DNA from: Diplosphaera chodatii
Lineage: Eukaryota > Chlorophyta > Trebouxiophyceae > Prasiolales > Stichococcaceae
Direction of reading: 5' to 3'
Assembly (NCBI GenBank): GCA_032358165.1
Contig: JAALGY010000001.1
Location: 1,674,001-1,738,000, forward strand
DNA: 64,000 nt
Within the stretch, counting starts at the first letter, position 1, and every line of letters starts with the position of its first letter. The position numbers and the translations under genes are program-made. Of this stretch, positions 13,095-26,181 are shown piece after piece. Under the pieces are notes generated by a model that saw only the letters and a program-made list of their open reading frames with translations, did not search any database and was not told the origin of the DNA.

Positions 13095-16000
13095 ATGCTC
13101 GTGGAACCTGGCCAGTTTGAGGACTTGTTCGATGGCGCGCTGCGCGACGACCTGGCCTCGCAGGAGGACAAGAAGCTGCTGGTGTTCGTGTCCACTGGCG
13201 AGGCCGACTCTGTATGCGCGACGCGCATCCTGCAGGTGAGGAGAGAATCCCGGGTGGTCTGCATATCCAGTGCAAGCGTGTCATGCACAAGTGCTCTGAC
13301 GGGCCATTCTGCACCGTCATTCGCATGCATGTACAAGACTCAGGGCCGCAAGGCTGTGCACACCTCCCCAGTAACTTGTATAAAGCTTGCGCATCATGTG
13401 TGCTGCAGACGGTTTTGCGGGCGCACAGCGTGTACTTCACCATCTACCCAGTGTCAAATTACACGGAGATGCAGGAGATCGCGCGACACGAGTTCTCAGA
13501 GGCAGAGGTGCGTTCACGTTGTACACTGAGAGCATGTCAATGCCACGGACGACCTGAACCAGGGCATTGCTGCTGCAACCTGCAACAACTCTCACAACCG
13601 CCATAAAGAGTCTTAACAGCAAGCAGCCCTAGACAGTGCTCTGTCCGCAGGAACATTGGACAGTGGTACTGGTGATCTGACCACCCGCTAGCACCTGCTG
13701 GTGATGTGACTGGGATCTGCACGACAGCACAGGCACCAGCGCATTCTGCTGGCATGCAGGTCGAGCGGACGGTCATGCTGGTGAACTGCGGGGCGTGCGA
13801 GGACGTGCGCGCGATGCTGGAGCTGCCACGCAAGGTCCGCGTCATCGTGATCGACGCGCACCGGCCCATCCACCACTCCTACAACCGCGAGGACGACGTC
13901 GACACGCTGTTCCTGCACGACCCGGCCGACGGCACGGCCGCGCAGGACATCCCTCTGGCGTCGGACTCCGAGTCCGGATCAGGTGGGTTCAAGATTGGCT
14001 ATCAATCTACAATCGAACGTGGCTGATGGGGAAGCAGAGTGCTGTTGTCATTGGGAGGTGCTTATCAGGGGCAGGGTGCTAAGCGTGCGACTGATGGCGC
14101 ACTGCAGACAGCGACGATGACAGTGACAGCGATGAGGAGCGGCCAGCCCAGAGGTGGGCCCCAGCTGCAATTTAATGATGGCTGCAACCTCCCTCAGCTG
14201 TCCGCTCAACCATCTGCTTTGCAGCAGGAGCATGCTGTATAGTCGTCCTAAGATGGCTTACATCTGTATGACCCTCCGCTCGACAGGCTACGGACCGAGA
14301 ACGGCGCTGCAGCCGCACCCGGGCCGGCAGCCTCTCGGCGAGCGCAGCGGAAAGCAGCAAAGGCAGCACGGCAGCAGGTGCGCGGCCTGAGCCTGCAGAT
14401 GAAGACGCTTCCTGTCGTCGAACAGCTCTGGCTGACATCAGAGCGCTGTGCACACGGCGCAAAGTCTGCATGTGGCCTTGCACCAGGCGCGCATAGACTA
14501 CTATGAGCGCGGGACCTACTGGGGGAAGCCGGCCAGCGGCATCCTGTACGGCCTCGCACACGCCATGCACCTCGACGACAACCGGCTCCTGTGGTACTTT
14601 CATCGCGTTGCCTGCATGCACCTGTCTTCAGTGCATGAGTTGCATGTCGCCCTCCCTGTCATGGGGACAAGCTGCAGTGCAGCACCGTGAGCAGGTGCAG
14701 CCTCATGACCAGCACCTGCGGCTGCACACAAGTCTTGATGTGCTGCATGCCGCCACTGCAGGCTGTACATTGTGGGCGTCACAGACCAGCTGGTGCACCA
14801 GCACGTTACCAAGGACCGTTACTTGCAGACCAGCCAGATGCTTGAGACCGAGGTGAGACTCCTCCCCATGAAATATGTCCATGGACATCTGGCAGCATAG
14901 TTGCATCTGAAACCTGATGCCGGTATCCCCAACCCCCCACATCATGCAATTGCAACTGACAACCTGACATGCCATGCCGACAGGTGCTCAACCATGCAGA
15001 CGTTGATGTGGAGGAGGACACAGTGGTGACGGACCCCGTGACTGGGACCACCACCACCATGCGGCTGCCAAAGTACTTCCAGATCAAGTACGCCCGCTGC
15101 TGACCAGCCAGCTGGCCTGCAACCGTACTGTCTGCACCATAGCGTGCCAAGCTGGCGGGACCACATGCCCCCATCTATGACAAGCTGCAAGGGTGACAAG
15201 GTGGATAGGGCACCCTGTGCCAATGATCTGGCAGCAGAGTTTCACTCAATCCTGAAGCCTGGGCACTCATGCACAGGCCGATTCAGGAGCTGCGGCTGCA
15301 GCTGCTGCGGCACTGGAGCCTGTCTGAGGCGCTGGCCAACAGCCCCTACGTGGCGACCAGGCTGCTCACGTGGCTGGATCGCGGGCAGGAGCTGCTGCAG
15401 GAGCTGCTCGTGGTGTGCGGCATGCCGCTCGCGCAGTCCCGCCTCGCCTACAGTGAGACAGCCAACCCCTCCAGCGCGGATGTGCCACTCCAACCCCGGG
15501 GTTCCAGCTCCTTCGTGCCAATGTTTGGGAGTAGCATACCCATGAAGCTGCAGCCAGCCCCTGCGCAATGTCAAACGGCGACAGCATGGCCGCAATCCTT
15601 AATGTGGCGGCCAAGGTCCCCCATGCGTACTTTCTGATGGTCTCACGCTGCAGGCAACATGGCGCCGAAGTTCCGGCGCCAGTTGGCAGAGAAGCTGGCG
15701 CAGCACGCGCCGAGCTTCGGCCTGGCAGAGGTCGCCTTCCCGTCCTTCGAGCTGCAGAACGGCTGGAACCGGGTGCGGAGTCACACACGCTCCTGCACCC
15801 AACACCCTGAAGGATCACATGCAGAGTTGCCGGAGCTCTGATGGATGGCCTCTGGAGCTGTTCACATGTATGCCGGGCACCTGCGGACGGGACATGATGG
15901 GTTGCAGGCAACCTACTTGTCGGCGTCAGACGTGGTGGCGGCGCTGACGGCCCTCCTGGAGCAGCCGATGTCGGCGCGGGACGACGCCACCCCCCGCGAC

Positions 16001-17566
16001 CGCTTCTGGTGCGTTGCAACGCACGTCCACGCCTTTCCAGCAGCACTGGTGGTGGCCAAGGGGGTGCGGTGCACAGTCAGACTCTCCAGGGCTGCAAGGC
16101 TGAGGGGTGGTCCTGTTCACATGGTGCAGGCAGGCTTGCCATGCTGCATGCGCCCGGCGCCTGGTGACAGCCGGGCACGCGAGTGTGATCTTGCTTACAC
16201 CGTCTGCTGCCTGTGCTATGCAGGCGTGCGTGGGAGGCCCTGGGGCAGAAGGATGGCGGCCGGCTGCGGGCCGGGCTTGACCTGGCCAAAAAGCTGCAGC
16301 GCGCGATCGTGCAGTGCGTCTGTCTGCGCCCCCGCACCGCGCCGCATGTGGCATGCCTCACATGGCACCTGCGCCGCTTGCATGCGTGGTGGCCCTGGGG
16401 CCATGCAGCCGGGGTCCAATGCAGGCTGTGCGCGGGCACCAGAGCGGTGCACAAGGTGCTGGCTCAGGGGCGTGCACATGACAGCTGTTCGACGCGTCTC
16501 AACACAATGCTGCTTGGTGGGGCGCAGGGACGGTGGACTCATCATCCAAAGGAGGATGGTGATCGGCCTGCGCAACATCCGCATGTTCAACCTTTCAGAG
16601 GCTGACATCGCACAGCGGGACCTCATGGTGATTCCTGACCGCTGCTTGCCCACTGGACACCAGCATCACACTACCAGCCATAATGTTGGGCACTATGTAT
16701 GGTAGCCTCTTTGTAGGCAAGCTTTCCATGTGTCACCCAGCGGACTGCATGCAGGGGGTCTAGATCACTGGCACCGATTTCTGCCGTTGCAGCTGCTGCC
16801 AGCTCCCTGCCAGAGGCACAGCCCTGGCCAAGCGCCATCGGCTCAACAACTGGTTCTCCCGTCACACCATGTTGAATCTTCATGCTGCTGGCGCTGCAGG
16901 CGCAGCCGCTGGCGCTGCAGAAGCTGGCGGCCTTCCTGCACGAGGCGCACTTCCAGGACAAAAAGCGCGACCGCCCCGTGGTGGTCATCGGCCCCAAGAA
17001 CCCCGAGGCCCGCTGCCTCGTCGTGGGCTTCGCCGGCAACCCGCGCTCCGGCACGGTGCGTCAGCGACCTGCCACCTGTTCGCCTACCTGCCACAGATGC
17101 TGCCTGGTAGCATGTTCCAGAATTTGCAGTGCACGGTTGGTGTGGATGCAACCAGCATATGTGCTGCAGCCCTGGATAGTGGACCCCTGATGTATTGCGA
17201 CGCTCTAATGCACGACTTTGTATCTGCAGCAGCACACTTACCCCAGTCGTTTCAACATGGCAGGGCTCAAAGTTCGGCATGGCCTTTGAGCGGGCGGCAA
17301 CAGCCATCAGTGCCACGGCACGCCATGACCAGTTCGATTCGTCCATCATTGAGGTGCAGCATACGGTGGTGTTTGCACAAATTTGCAGCGCAGACACAAG
17401 CTCATGGCAAAGTGTCCTGATGACCACAGGACACCAGCCGATGCAGCATCGTTCTGTCCAGAGTGATGCACTTGCACTGTTCTCGGATGTGCAGATTGCA
17501 GCCAGTGACATCCGTCGCTTCACCAACGAGGTCACCCAGATCTGCCGCCTCAGCATCCCGGCCTGA
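13095..17566 (+). CDS. CDC45: CDC45, DNA replication initiation factor
   Basis: CDC45 joins MCM2-7 and GINS in the CMG replicative helicase in the nucleus. Sixteen exons with phase-consistent junctions give 613 aa: 13095-13235, 13409-13507, 13760-13982, 14108-14153, 14287-14377, 14442-14593, 14762-14852, 14984-15088, 15287-15452, 15654-15772, 15908-16008, 16224-16313, 16528-16627, 16900-17055, 17264-17353, 17495-17566. Family landmarks: LLVFVSTGEADSVCATRIL then YFTIYPVSNYTEMQEI, the DHH-like segment RVIVIDAHRPIHHSYN, an acidic DSDDDSDSDEE linker, LYIVGVTDQLV, ELRLQLLRHWSLSEAL, YLSASDVVAALTALLE, and the C-terminal PLALQKLAAFLHEA, CLVVGFAGNPRSGT and KFGMAFERAA. Length is normal for the family. 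The first ATG gives the expected short N-terminus before the conserved core. The acidic linker is split over two exons, one only 46 nt. Confidence is high. Confidence 0.95.
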
Positions 17567-18218
17567 GCCCGCGCAGCCAGCAGCAGCAGTGGGCAGCTGC
17601 CTAGTGTGGCCGGTGACTGTGGCTGGCAGCAGACATGGACAGCTGCGCCATGTCCGTGCACCCTCACAGGTGTTGCCTGCCACAGTTGCATGCAGATGCA
17701 GATGGCAGCAGGTGCTACTACGGCGGCCATGCAGCCGGATGGATCTCAGCTGACGGGCAAAGCCCTGCAATCGACAGCTGTTGCAGGCAGAGACCACGAA
17801 ACCTGTGCAGCAGCTAGTCAGGAGAGCGAACGCCGAAACACCAATGACAGTGTCTTTCGTTCAACAACCTTTGCAGCTAGCGAAGGCAACCTTGTAGCAG
17901 GCCAGACATGGGGTGCGCAAGCACACTTACTGTAGATAGCTCATACCACTGTCCAGTGACATGCACGTAACGTAGCGACCTGCTCTTTGCTTGGGTTTGT
18001 CATGCTGTGGTTTTGGGTTTCCATGCATGCAAAACAGGTGTTTGATTGCCAAATGGCCAATTTTGGAGCGTTCCCACTGACAATGAAATCTGTAACACTG
18101 GGTTCCACTGCACCTGCGAACAGTATCGAAACCGCACAGAAACTTTATCTACCGAGTGGTACGTCGCTTTTCACAGAGTAAGATGCATACCGTACGTACA
18201 CAGAGGATAGCTGCCGTT
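17567..18218. other. intergenic, convergent 3' ends
   Basis: This lies between the CDC45 stop and the mTERF stop and should hold both 3' untranslated regions. Part of it (17980-18180) is noticeably AT-richer than the surroundings. No gene is seen. Confidence 0.5.
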
Positions 18219-21200
18219 CTAATCCGAGTCACTCTCACTGCCGTCACTGTTACGCGCTCGCCTGCCATCTGCGCTGCTTTCACTGCCAAGCCCTGCACTG
18301 CTGTCTGAAACGCTGTTATCACCTGCCGCCACATGCTGCACACACCAGGTGCTGAAGCCAGGCCACAGCCTGTTGAACCTGGTGTCCGGATGCTCCACTA
18401 CTGTCAGTGCAGGCTGCGCCAAAGCCGTCTCCTGCCCATCCCTCGCCTGCTGGCACACGATCGTCCACAGGTGATGAGCAAGTTGCAAGTGAGATGGTGC
18501 TGTTTCATCAGGGAAGGAAGCACTGGCTGCATGCATATAAAACCATTAGGGTTGGCCATGGGACATGAAGAGATTGCCACACACATCATATTTGGTTGCA
18601 TAGCTGTCGGGCAACATCTCACATGCGCACCTGCTCCAAAAGGAATGTCAGTCGCAGGAATCGAAGCTGCGACTTGGCGAGCATGTTGGACAGCCAGGCG
18701 GGGAACTTGAACTGCGGCGGCGGAGGCAGCCCCGCAGCAGCCCGTGCAGCATCGAAGCGGCTGACGTCCTGCAGCTTGCGCCGGAGCGTCTCTGCAGAGG
18801 TAGAATGTCACCCTCCAAAACCTTCTGGCAGCCGAAACAGATGTCTGACAGATGGTATTGACACACTTCCTTTTGGCAACGTCAAACCCTCTGTGGGCCA
18901 AACAAGTTTTGTAGCTCACTATGCAGGACCATGCCCTGTTGATTGCCCACCCGGTTTCCGCTTCAGGACCGAGGCGGAGTACTCGACCAACGTCTTCATC
19001 TGGTCGTCGTCCAGGCCTGCCGCATCCCGCAGGCGGTCCCACTGCTGCTGCAATGTCTCCCCCCGCAACTGTGTTGCAGGGCAAGGCAGCGTCAAGCCTG
19101 CAGGTTGCCATGTCCAGCATCTATTGAAGGTCCTGCCGCACCGCCAACCTCCCACAGGGCGGCAGCTATGAAGGCTGCTTAGGCAGTACTGCTTACAACC
19201 TGCACAGGAGCACCTTCAGAATGCTAGGCTGCCCCCAGAGCACCCGGCCGACGTCCAGCTCCGGATGCAGCCTCCGCAGCGCCGCCACCCGTGCGGTGTG
19301 CGTGCTGAAGTCCGCACACTGCACCAACAGCACCCTTTTACGGCACATGGGGCTGTCTTCGTGGTTGGAGCTCCGACGAGCGTTCCACTAACGCTGTACA
19401 CACTGACGAAGGAGCAAGTTCGGGGTGGGCATGCAGCAACAGGGTTAAGGCAGACTGTGCGCCTGTGTTGCGGTCCAGGACGTGCCAGGTGATCCGTTCA
19501 GCTAGCAGATCGCATCGAAAGAGAGCCCAAGTCGGGGCCCACCTGCAGCAGCGTGGGCGTCTTCTGCAGCAGGATCGTTGGGTCCCGCCCAAAGTCCCAG
19601 GACCGGGCCGCCTCCAGAAACTTTGGCACAGCTGCGGCAACAACAACAGAACTGTATGCTGCGTTCTTGGGAGCTGTGTGCATTCGATACAGCTGTGCTG
19701 CACGCCTCGTGCAGCATGCCTTTGGCACAGGTAGGTCAAAATTGAAATTTGCACACGGGAACCATCTGCAGATATGCGACAGGCACCTGTCTCCAGCGTC
19801 TCCGGCCGGAAGCTGAGCAGCTGGAAGGTGGATGGGACAGACAGGTTCTGCAGGTCATAAAGTGCACCATGATCGTGACAGCAGCGGAGCTGCCTGTGCA
19901 GCGGCAGCCACAAATCGAGGCAGCATATGCGCACGCAGCGGTGCAAGGTGTAGATTACGTGCAGAGGGCCAACTGCAGGGTGTCCAACTCACGCTGATCC
20001 CAAAGCGCCCGAACATTGCAGTGATGAGCTTCAGCTTGCCCAGCTGCAAGGAGCATACACTGTGATCACGACACATGACGAGTGGTGTACAGACACTGTC
20101 AGCAAAACAGCACACACCTGACATGTTTAAACGGAACCTTTGGACGAATTGCAGCCTGACCAAGCAACATGCAGTCTGCATGCATGCAGGGAGCAGGTGC
20201 TTGGGTGTACCTGTGTGAATGGGTCGCGTCCCAATGCTCTGATGTCTGCCATGGCTGTGCGGTTCACATCGCCCGACCACCTGCATGTAGGGAGTTTCTG
20301 ATTCCCCGTCAGCACGATGAGCAGATACCTGAGTGTGCATGCATGCATAGGCCACCGGCATTCCTGAAGCCTCCTGGGCTGCGTGCGCACGCATGCAGTC
20401 CATGTGCATGCAGCCTATGCATGCATGTCGATGGTTGGCGGTCAGCAGTCGTGTCTGGCCAACACGGCAGGGGAAAGCGCCTAACCCCTCCTCCAGCTTT
20501 GCGGCGTCCCAGCGGGCCATGCGCTGCTCCAGCTGCGGCACGTCGCGGTGGTGGCTGGACTTCTTTGCGAACCGCAGCACCCGGCGCCGCAGCTTCTGCT
20601 GCTCGCCGGCGGTCGCGGCGTTCGTCACCGCCTCCGCTGACAGCAGCAGCCCGCGGCGTCGCCAAAAGTCCAGGACGGCAGTCTCCACCGCCGGCGTGTA
20701 GTCTACAGGCGGCAGCCGGCTGTTCGGCCGCCAGACCCTGGCTGTGTCGCTGCCTCTGTCCGCCGCAGGTGCTGCTGCTGACCGCTTGGCTGATGCATGT
20801 TTTCGCGGTGCTGATGCTCGAGCTGCTATGCCCTTCCCATGAGCTTCTGGTACTCGACCTCCCTCATCTGCTGCTGATATCTGAGGCGTGCCATTTGCTG
20901 CTGACACTGGATCTCCTGACGGAGTGCTCTCGGCATGTGCGCCTAACTGCGCAGCTGCCGGATCGTCAGCGGACGCGACCGCAAGCTGCGCGGCCTCGGC
21001 AGCTGCTGCAGTAAGGCCCTCGTCTGCTGTAAATGCTGGTGCTGGATGCCGCGCGGATGCATGGGTCGCTGATTCGGCTGGCTCCCCAAGCGCCGGCCTG
21101 CTGTGCACGAGCCGCTGGCCGACTGCAGCCAGTGCTGGCCGCGTGCTGGTGCATCCCGCATTGTCGTCTGCCCCACCTGGAACCCTGATCAAGCCCTTTG

Positions 21201-21255
21201 GCTGCCGGCGCGGTGCCAGGTGCTGCAGGGCTGCAAGACTGGCAATTGGCGCCAC
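18219..21255 (-). CDS. mTERF-domain protein, probably organelle-targeted
   Basis: mTERF proteins are helical-repeat nucleic-acid-binding proteins acting in mitochondrial or plastid gene expression. The start at 21255 opens a long first exon (to about 20490). It has an Arg/Ala/Ser-rich N-terminus suited to a transit peptide, a low-complexity Ala-rich stretch, then VDYTPAVETAVLDFWRRRG and QLEQRMARWDAAKLEE. Later exons carry typical 30-residue mTERF repeats: NRTAMADIRALGRDP (about 20211-20270), LGKLKLITAMFGRFGIS (about 19990-20045), VPSTFQLLSFRPETLET (about 19790-19858), ARSWDFGRDPTILLQKTPTL (about 19545-19632), HTARVAALRRLHPELDVGRV (about 19205-19320), GETLQQQWDRLRDAAGLDDD (about 18960-19070), and ETLRRKLQDVSRFDAARA then KFPAWLSNMLAKSQLRFL (about 18635-18795). 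The final exon ends in an acidic Ser/Asp tail, stop at 18219. One junction near 19215 is uncertain. Confidence 0.82.
20338..20427. repeat. 15-bp perfect inverted repeat in mTERF intron 1
   Basis: catgcatgcataggc at 20338-20352 is exactly reverse-complemented at 20413-20427. The 60-nt loop between contains further gcatgca-type palindromes. It lies inside the intron between the first and second mTERF exons. Confidence 0.7.
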
Positions 21256-22110
21256 CCTGCAGCAGCCACATGCAGAGATGTTACACTACCTGTACGCCGT
21301 GAACGCGTGTACAGATGTTCAATCGGCAATGAACGTGTGCACACGGCACCTGGTGTGGCGTCCAGCTGCGAGGAGTGTCACTGCTGCTGTGCTGTGGCCG
21401 TGCGAAGCAATGGCCAAGGTCTGTGCAACGTCTGGCAATGTACCCAGCGCACTGCGGATGTCTTTCTGCACCAGCAAAATCCTGCACATGCAAGCTGTAC
21501 GATGTAATGGCAGCATTCAGCGAGTGTGCCGAAATGCATATGGTTACATCTAGCGCAGCATGCAAAAGTCGTAACTCAGACCTGCATCGTTGCATTGTCT
21601 CGACAGGGCGTTGCTGAACTGCCGATGCTATCAGACGCTGAGCTCTCACTGAGCTCCTACCCCCGTAAGTCACCACCAATCATGAGCTGATGTTGCGCAG
21701 CGCCTTGCATGCACCACCCTACAGAAAGCGCAACAGCAACGGGTTGGGCGACGCAGCAAGTGCTGCCAAGTGCAAATGGTTTGCCTGACTGGAGCACACG
21801 CAGTGCAGTTGACCGAGTTGAGGCTCTGCTGAGCACAGTGAGCATGATGAGAAAGATGATCTGTGAGCAAAGATTGTCGTGCATTGGTGCAGCCCTCAAG
21901 GTGTTTGGTGGCCGTTTGGTCAGCTACGGTACACTTGCTGCAGTATCACATTCTTGCACACTGCAAACATTGCAACTGATGTCTGCTACGAACAAGCCAC
22001 TTGACACCAGACACACGACAGACGCTGATGCACAACATCAATTTCAAAGCGCTGCGAATCTCAAACTTCTGAATATTGCCGCGGCACTGTAGGAACCAGA
22101 CAGCAATGTG
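21256..22110. other. intergenic between mTERF start and BAR gene 3' end
   Basis: This should hold the promoter of the mTERF gene, which reads leftward, and the 3' end of the BAR-domain gene. There are only short, unconserved open frames. I see nothing else. Confidence 0.45.
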
Positions 22111-24950
22111 CTATGAGCAAAATCTACCAGAGGCATAACAGAATGCAGAAGTATACCGACGTCCTGATGGTTTCCAGTGCGCAATGACCATTTGGCAGTC
22201 CTGCAAAACGGCAGACCGTGCCGCCGTCGATGCTTGACATCCAGCGTCGTCTTGTGCCTTCCCTGCCTTCTCGATCGCACCTGTGTCAGCGGCACATGCC
22301 ACCGCCACCTGTAATTCGTCAGGCTTGCTGAGCACTTGTTCTGCCACCAACTGTCCTGCCACCCTTCCTCATTGCGATGCTGAGCAGTCGCTGCAAGCTT
22401 TGCTTGCATGGGCATCGGCTGGCCGTCTCGTGTGGTTTGGCTGCTGCCTCACAGCGTCTGCACACCGCCCCCAACCCCCTGTCCGCCAGCCTGCCACAGA
22501 TAGCATCATCGGTCGCCAGACGCCACGTGCAAGCAGCATGTACCCAAATGCAGCAGAAGCAGCTCGCAGCACAGTGCTGCGAGTGAGCCGTATCATGTGT
22601 GCAAGGATGTCGAGGTAAACCCTAAACCTAACGGGAGCACCTGCGGCGGGATGGTGTGCTGCGGGGCGGAGGGCAGGCCCTTGATGGAGTCGCCGACCTC
22701 GCTGCTGCGCAGGGAGCTCGGCGCCGAGGTGCCGCCCATGGTCATGCCGCTCATGGGGGTGCCGCCCTGGCTGCCGGCGAAAGATGGCTGCGCGTGCACG
22801 GCGGCCGCGCCAGACAGCGTATCCGCAACAAGCTCCATCGCCTTGGTCAGGTACCCCTGCAGGAGCAGCAGTCAAGCTGTGAGATGTGGAACTCAGGGGA
22901 CACACCACGAACGGAGCTGTGTGCATGGCACAGCGCCGCAGAACATCTGGGCCATCTGCGGTGCTGCGCACCTGCACTTGGCGTGCGTTCTCGGCCAGCT
23001 GCGTCAGCTCGTGGTGCACCTCGCCCTCGATCTTCTGGTACCCAGACCGTGCCGCTGCAGGACATGCAGGGCACGGTATGGACGGCAGGCCTCGCCACAC
23101 CAGGCTCACAGGCACTGCATCAAGTAGGCCCAACCCCACAGCTGCATGTGCAACGGTGCTGAGTACTGTGCTGCGTGGGCATCCCGGGGCGGTTGCAGTT
23201 TCTGTTCTCGTTTGTGGCTTTTGTCTCTCCTGACGCCAGCCAGCTGCCGCCATCAGCGAGCCTTATTGAGCAGTCGTCATAAAGGCTCACCTTGCAGCTC
23301 GGGGTTTTCGTCCTCCTTCACACCCGGCACCGACACGTTGTCCGACTTCATCACGTTCTCCTTCAGGTGCTGCTGCGCGCCCTGCACGGCAGCAGCACAG
23401 GGCATTCGCACCTGCCTTTTGGCTGCTCTTCGAGCCGTTGCAACCCAAGGCAGACAAGTGGAATTTAAGGTAGCACATCAAGGATTTGAGCCAACAGCGG
23501 CCAAGCGAGAGCCGCAAACATGAACCGTTCAGGTACAATATCAAAACCCTGGGACCACCTTGTAGTGTGCACGCCGTGCGGCGTCCAGGCGCAGGCGCTG
23601 CTTGTTAAGCTCAGTCATCCGTGCCTGTAGTTTACAGCATGCTTGAAGACCTTAAACTTGATCAGATCTTGGCTGCTGATGACCTGGTTGTCTAGCTTGC
23701 CTGCAGCTGACAGCACACAGCTGCGCTGGTATGCCGAGCTTGACATTCTGTGGACAATTGGCGCCCCGGAGCAGGCGGCACACCTTCATGCGTGCGTACT
23801 CCCCCTGCCACGAGGCCATCGGGTCGTACACCTTGGACTGCAGCTCCAGGCTCTGCAGCGGCGGCACAACACAACACGTTTGCCGTGATCTTGACGAAAC
23901 TGATTGTTCCGACACCGCTGCCGTGCAGCTGGGACCATGAGCACTGCAGCAGGGGGCCCCTGCCCACCCTCATGCATGCACAGCAAACGCGTGAAAGCTC
24001 TGCAGTGCGAGCGGCAGGTGTGCCTTGTGACCTACTCACGTGAGAGCGCTGCAGCTGTCCGGCCTTGATGAGGGGGGTGCCAGTGCCCATCACTGGGTTC
24101 ACAGTCGTGCCATCTGGAGAGTTGTCCCAGACCTGCGCAGCACTGCGGAGTCTTAGGACAGGCACAACCCTTTATTCATGAGTGCGCTTGCTTAATGATG
24201 ATATATGGACATGCATGCTAACAAGTTCAGTTGAAGGCTCAATGCCCGTGCGTTGGAGGGTGTGCGGCGGCAGGTCAGTGGGTCTTGACTTCAGGCAGCA
24301 GGGGAGCTTTGCACCTGTGGCATCGGCTGCGACATGGTCTTCTCCGAGATGCCAAGCAGAGCTGCGTGAGGAATGCGGTGGTCAGCAAGACAGGCGCATG
24401 ACACATCTAGGTACAGGTGTTCATCCAGGTACAACATGCAGCCGACAGGCCTGCCAGCTGCCGCACTCCAGTGCTCTGACGGTCTGACGCGTTCCACACC
24501 GACAGGCACGATGTGGCTGTTGCTGCGCACCATCGCTGGCCTTTTTGAGGCCCTTGACGTTCTGCTCGCAGGTCGTGAGGCGCCTCGAGAATGCGGTGTT
24601 CTCATCAAACACTGCACAGCATAAGAGCACGGGACGCTCAGCCAGGTAGACGCCATGACGGCGGTACAACACAGTCATACACGAAGGCGCTGCTCTGCAC
24701 GCAAGGCATGAGAGCACTGGACCGCGCTCACTCTTCTGGCACCGCGTCGGCTTGACGGGCGCCAACTGGCGGCCAGTGGCCGTCCAGCACCAGCAGCTCT
24801 GCAAGTTACGTGCACAAAGGCCTGTGTGGAATGCGTTGCAGTCGGTGGGAGGCAGGTGCTGATGTGCCCAGGCTTATGTCAGCAGGATGCCAGTGGGTGC
24901 ACAGGGTCCGGAGCCACACCTGGCGAGCCTTCTCTTCCTTGACACCCATG
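22111..24950 (-). CDS. BAR-domain (endophilin/amphiphysin-like) protein
   Basis: BAR proteins dimerise on and curve membranes in vesicle trafficking. The start at 24950 gives MGVKEEKARQ. Following exons are phase-consistent: about 24732-24799 (RQLAPVKPTRCQK), about 24530-24622 (MFDENTAFSRRLTTCEQNVKGL), about 24314-24363 (LLGISEKTMSQPM), about 24043-24132 (WDNSPDGTTVNPVMGTG), and about 23783-23855 (LELQSKVYDPMASWQGEYAR). Then come about 23559-23622 (RMTELNKQRLRLDAARRAHYK), about 23291-23382 (QQHLKENVMKSDNVSVPG), about 22975-23056 (GYQKIEGEVHHELTQLAENA) and about 22642-22857 (GYLTKAMELVADTL, then a Gly/Ser/Met-rich linker). The charged heptad-like helices with the 'DPxxxWxxEY...R..LDAARR' pattern are the BAR signature. 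A possible last exon runs to a stop at 22111 but is not conserved-looking. No SH3 domain (ALYDY) was seen, unlike plant SH3P proteins. The C-terminus is uncertain. Confidence 0.7.
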
Positions 24951-26181
24951 GCTACAGCACGCCTGAGACGAAGCAGAGCAGGGCCTGGAGGGCACGCGGA
25001 CAGTTGTTCAGAACTAGACCATTTGAAAGGCACTGTTGACAACCCTTCGAGGCACCGAGGGCTGTATGTCGCGGCCAGAAGCCAGCATAGCAGATAGTTG
25101 AAATGAGACGGCTGATACTATGCTCAGTTCGTGCTTGAAGCCGACTCGGTGGGCGACCTGGCAACATCCTGGGCCAAGGCATTACTTGAGGTGCTTCTGT
25201 GCATAGGCTGCAGCAAGCCCGACAGGGGTCTCATCCCGCTGATAATGTTGCCAAAAGGCCAACTTGCGGAGAGTCCGTGCAATAGGCCGCTATCGGCAAC
25301 ACAAGAGCGTTGCACGGCCAGCATCCGAGTGAGACCTTCTGACCCCTCGGCCCCTTGCGCCCCTGCTGAAGCTGGTCATGCCCTGTGATGAACCAGCTGC
25401 CAGAGCATGCACAGAGGGGCCAAGCAGCGTACCGGCACAACTCTGTCAAGGGGCCCAGGGGCCCTGCTTGGTTCTGCTCGCTGTGATGGGATGCGGCTGA
25501 ACGCTTGATCCCGTGATCGTTGCGAGTGGCGAGAACAAGAAGGGTTTGCTATTCTACCAGCTGATGAGTACACGCGGACAGACAAGTGCATCAGAATTCA
25601 CGAAGTCTCTGAGCCAAGCTGGTGCAGGCGCAGCTGTATGGAAGGTGTCGTCATCAGGTTAGTGATGCTGATGCTGGTCATGACCCAGGGCAGGGGCTCG
25701 GACGGGCTGTCTACCGTGCTAGAACTGCTTGCACGAACTATCAAGAGGGTTACTCTACGCATGTCTGTCAACTCAGCAAGCTATAACTCTCTGAGCGATT
25801 AGACATGGTCAATGTCAAGGCACACATCAACGCACACATTCATTTTGAAGGTGAATGATCTGCGGCAGCGCTGTGCATGCACACTGCCGAAGACACTCAG
25901 TCAATGGTCAGTCAGATCCAGCCAAAATCCGATCGAAAACCGAAGAAATGTGCAGATACAAGATTGCCGCAGCACCGGCAACATGACTCGCGGCTTGCGC
26001 TCATCGCAATTGGTGGATAGACAAACAAAGCTATCCACAGGGTTGGCTACTGCTTCTTGTGCTAAATACAGTTCCAGGCATCGCTCGTCATGCTCCACAT
26101 GCTGACGCAGGCGCTCACATGTGGTGCTCTGGTGCGACGGCACGCGGTCGGATGCCATCCTGCAAGCAGGAGCAGCGCTGC
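24951..26181. other. intergenic, no recognised gene
   Basis: About 1.2 kb between the start of the BAR gene and the downstream end of the aquaporin gene. It is AT-richer than the exons, with scattered open frames of 60-90 codons on both strands and no recognisable motif. It should contain the BAR gene promoter. Confidence 0.4.

Noticed and set aside
12556..13239. 227-codon open frame on the plus strand
   Set aside because: It overlaps CDC45 exon 1 in another frame, shows no motif and has the Arg/Ser/Thr bias of an off-frame reading of GC-rich DNA.
19855..20480. Reading the mTERF first exon through as one 466-codon protein
   Set aside because: The part beyond about 20490 is unlike mTERF, contains the gcatgca hairpin and crosses a good donor. 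The mTERF repeats continue in spliced exons instead.
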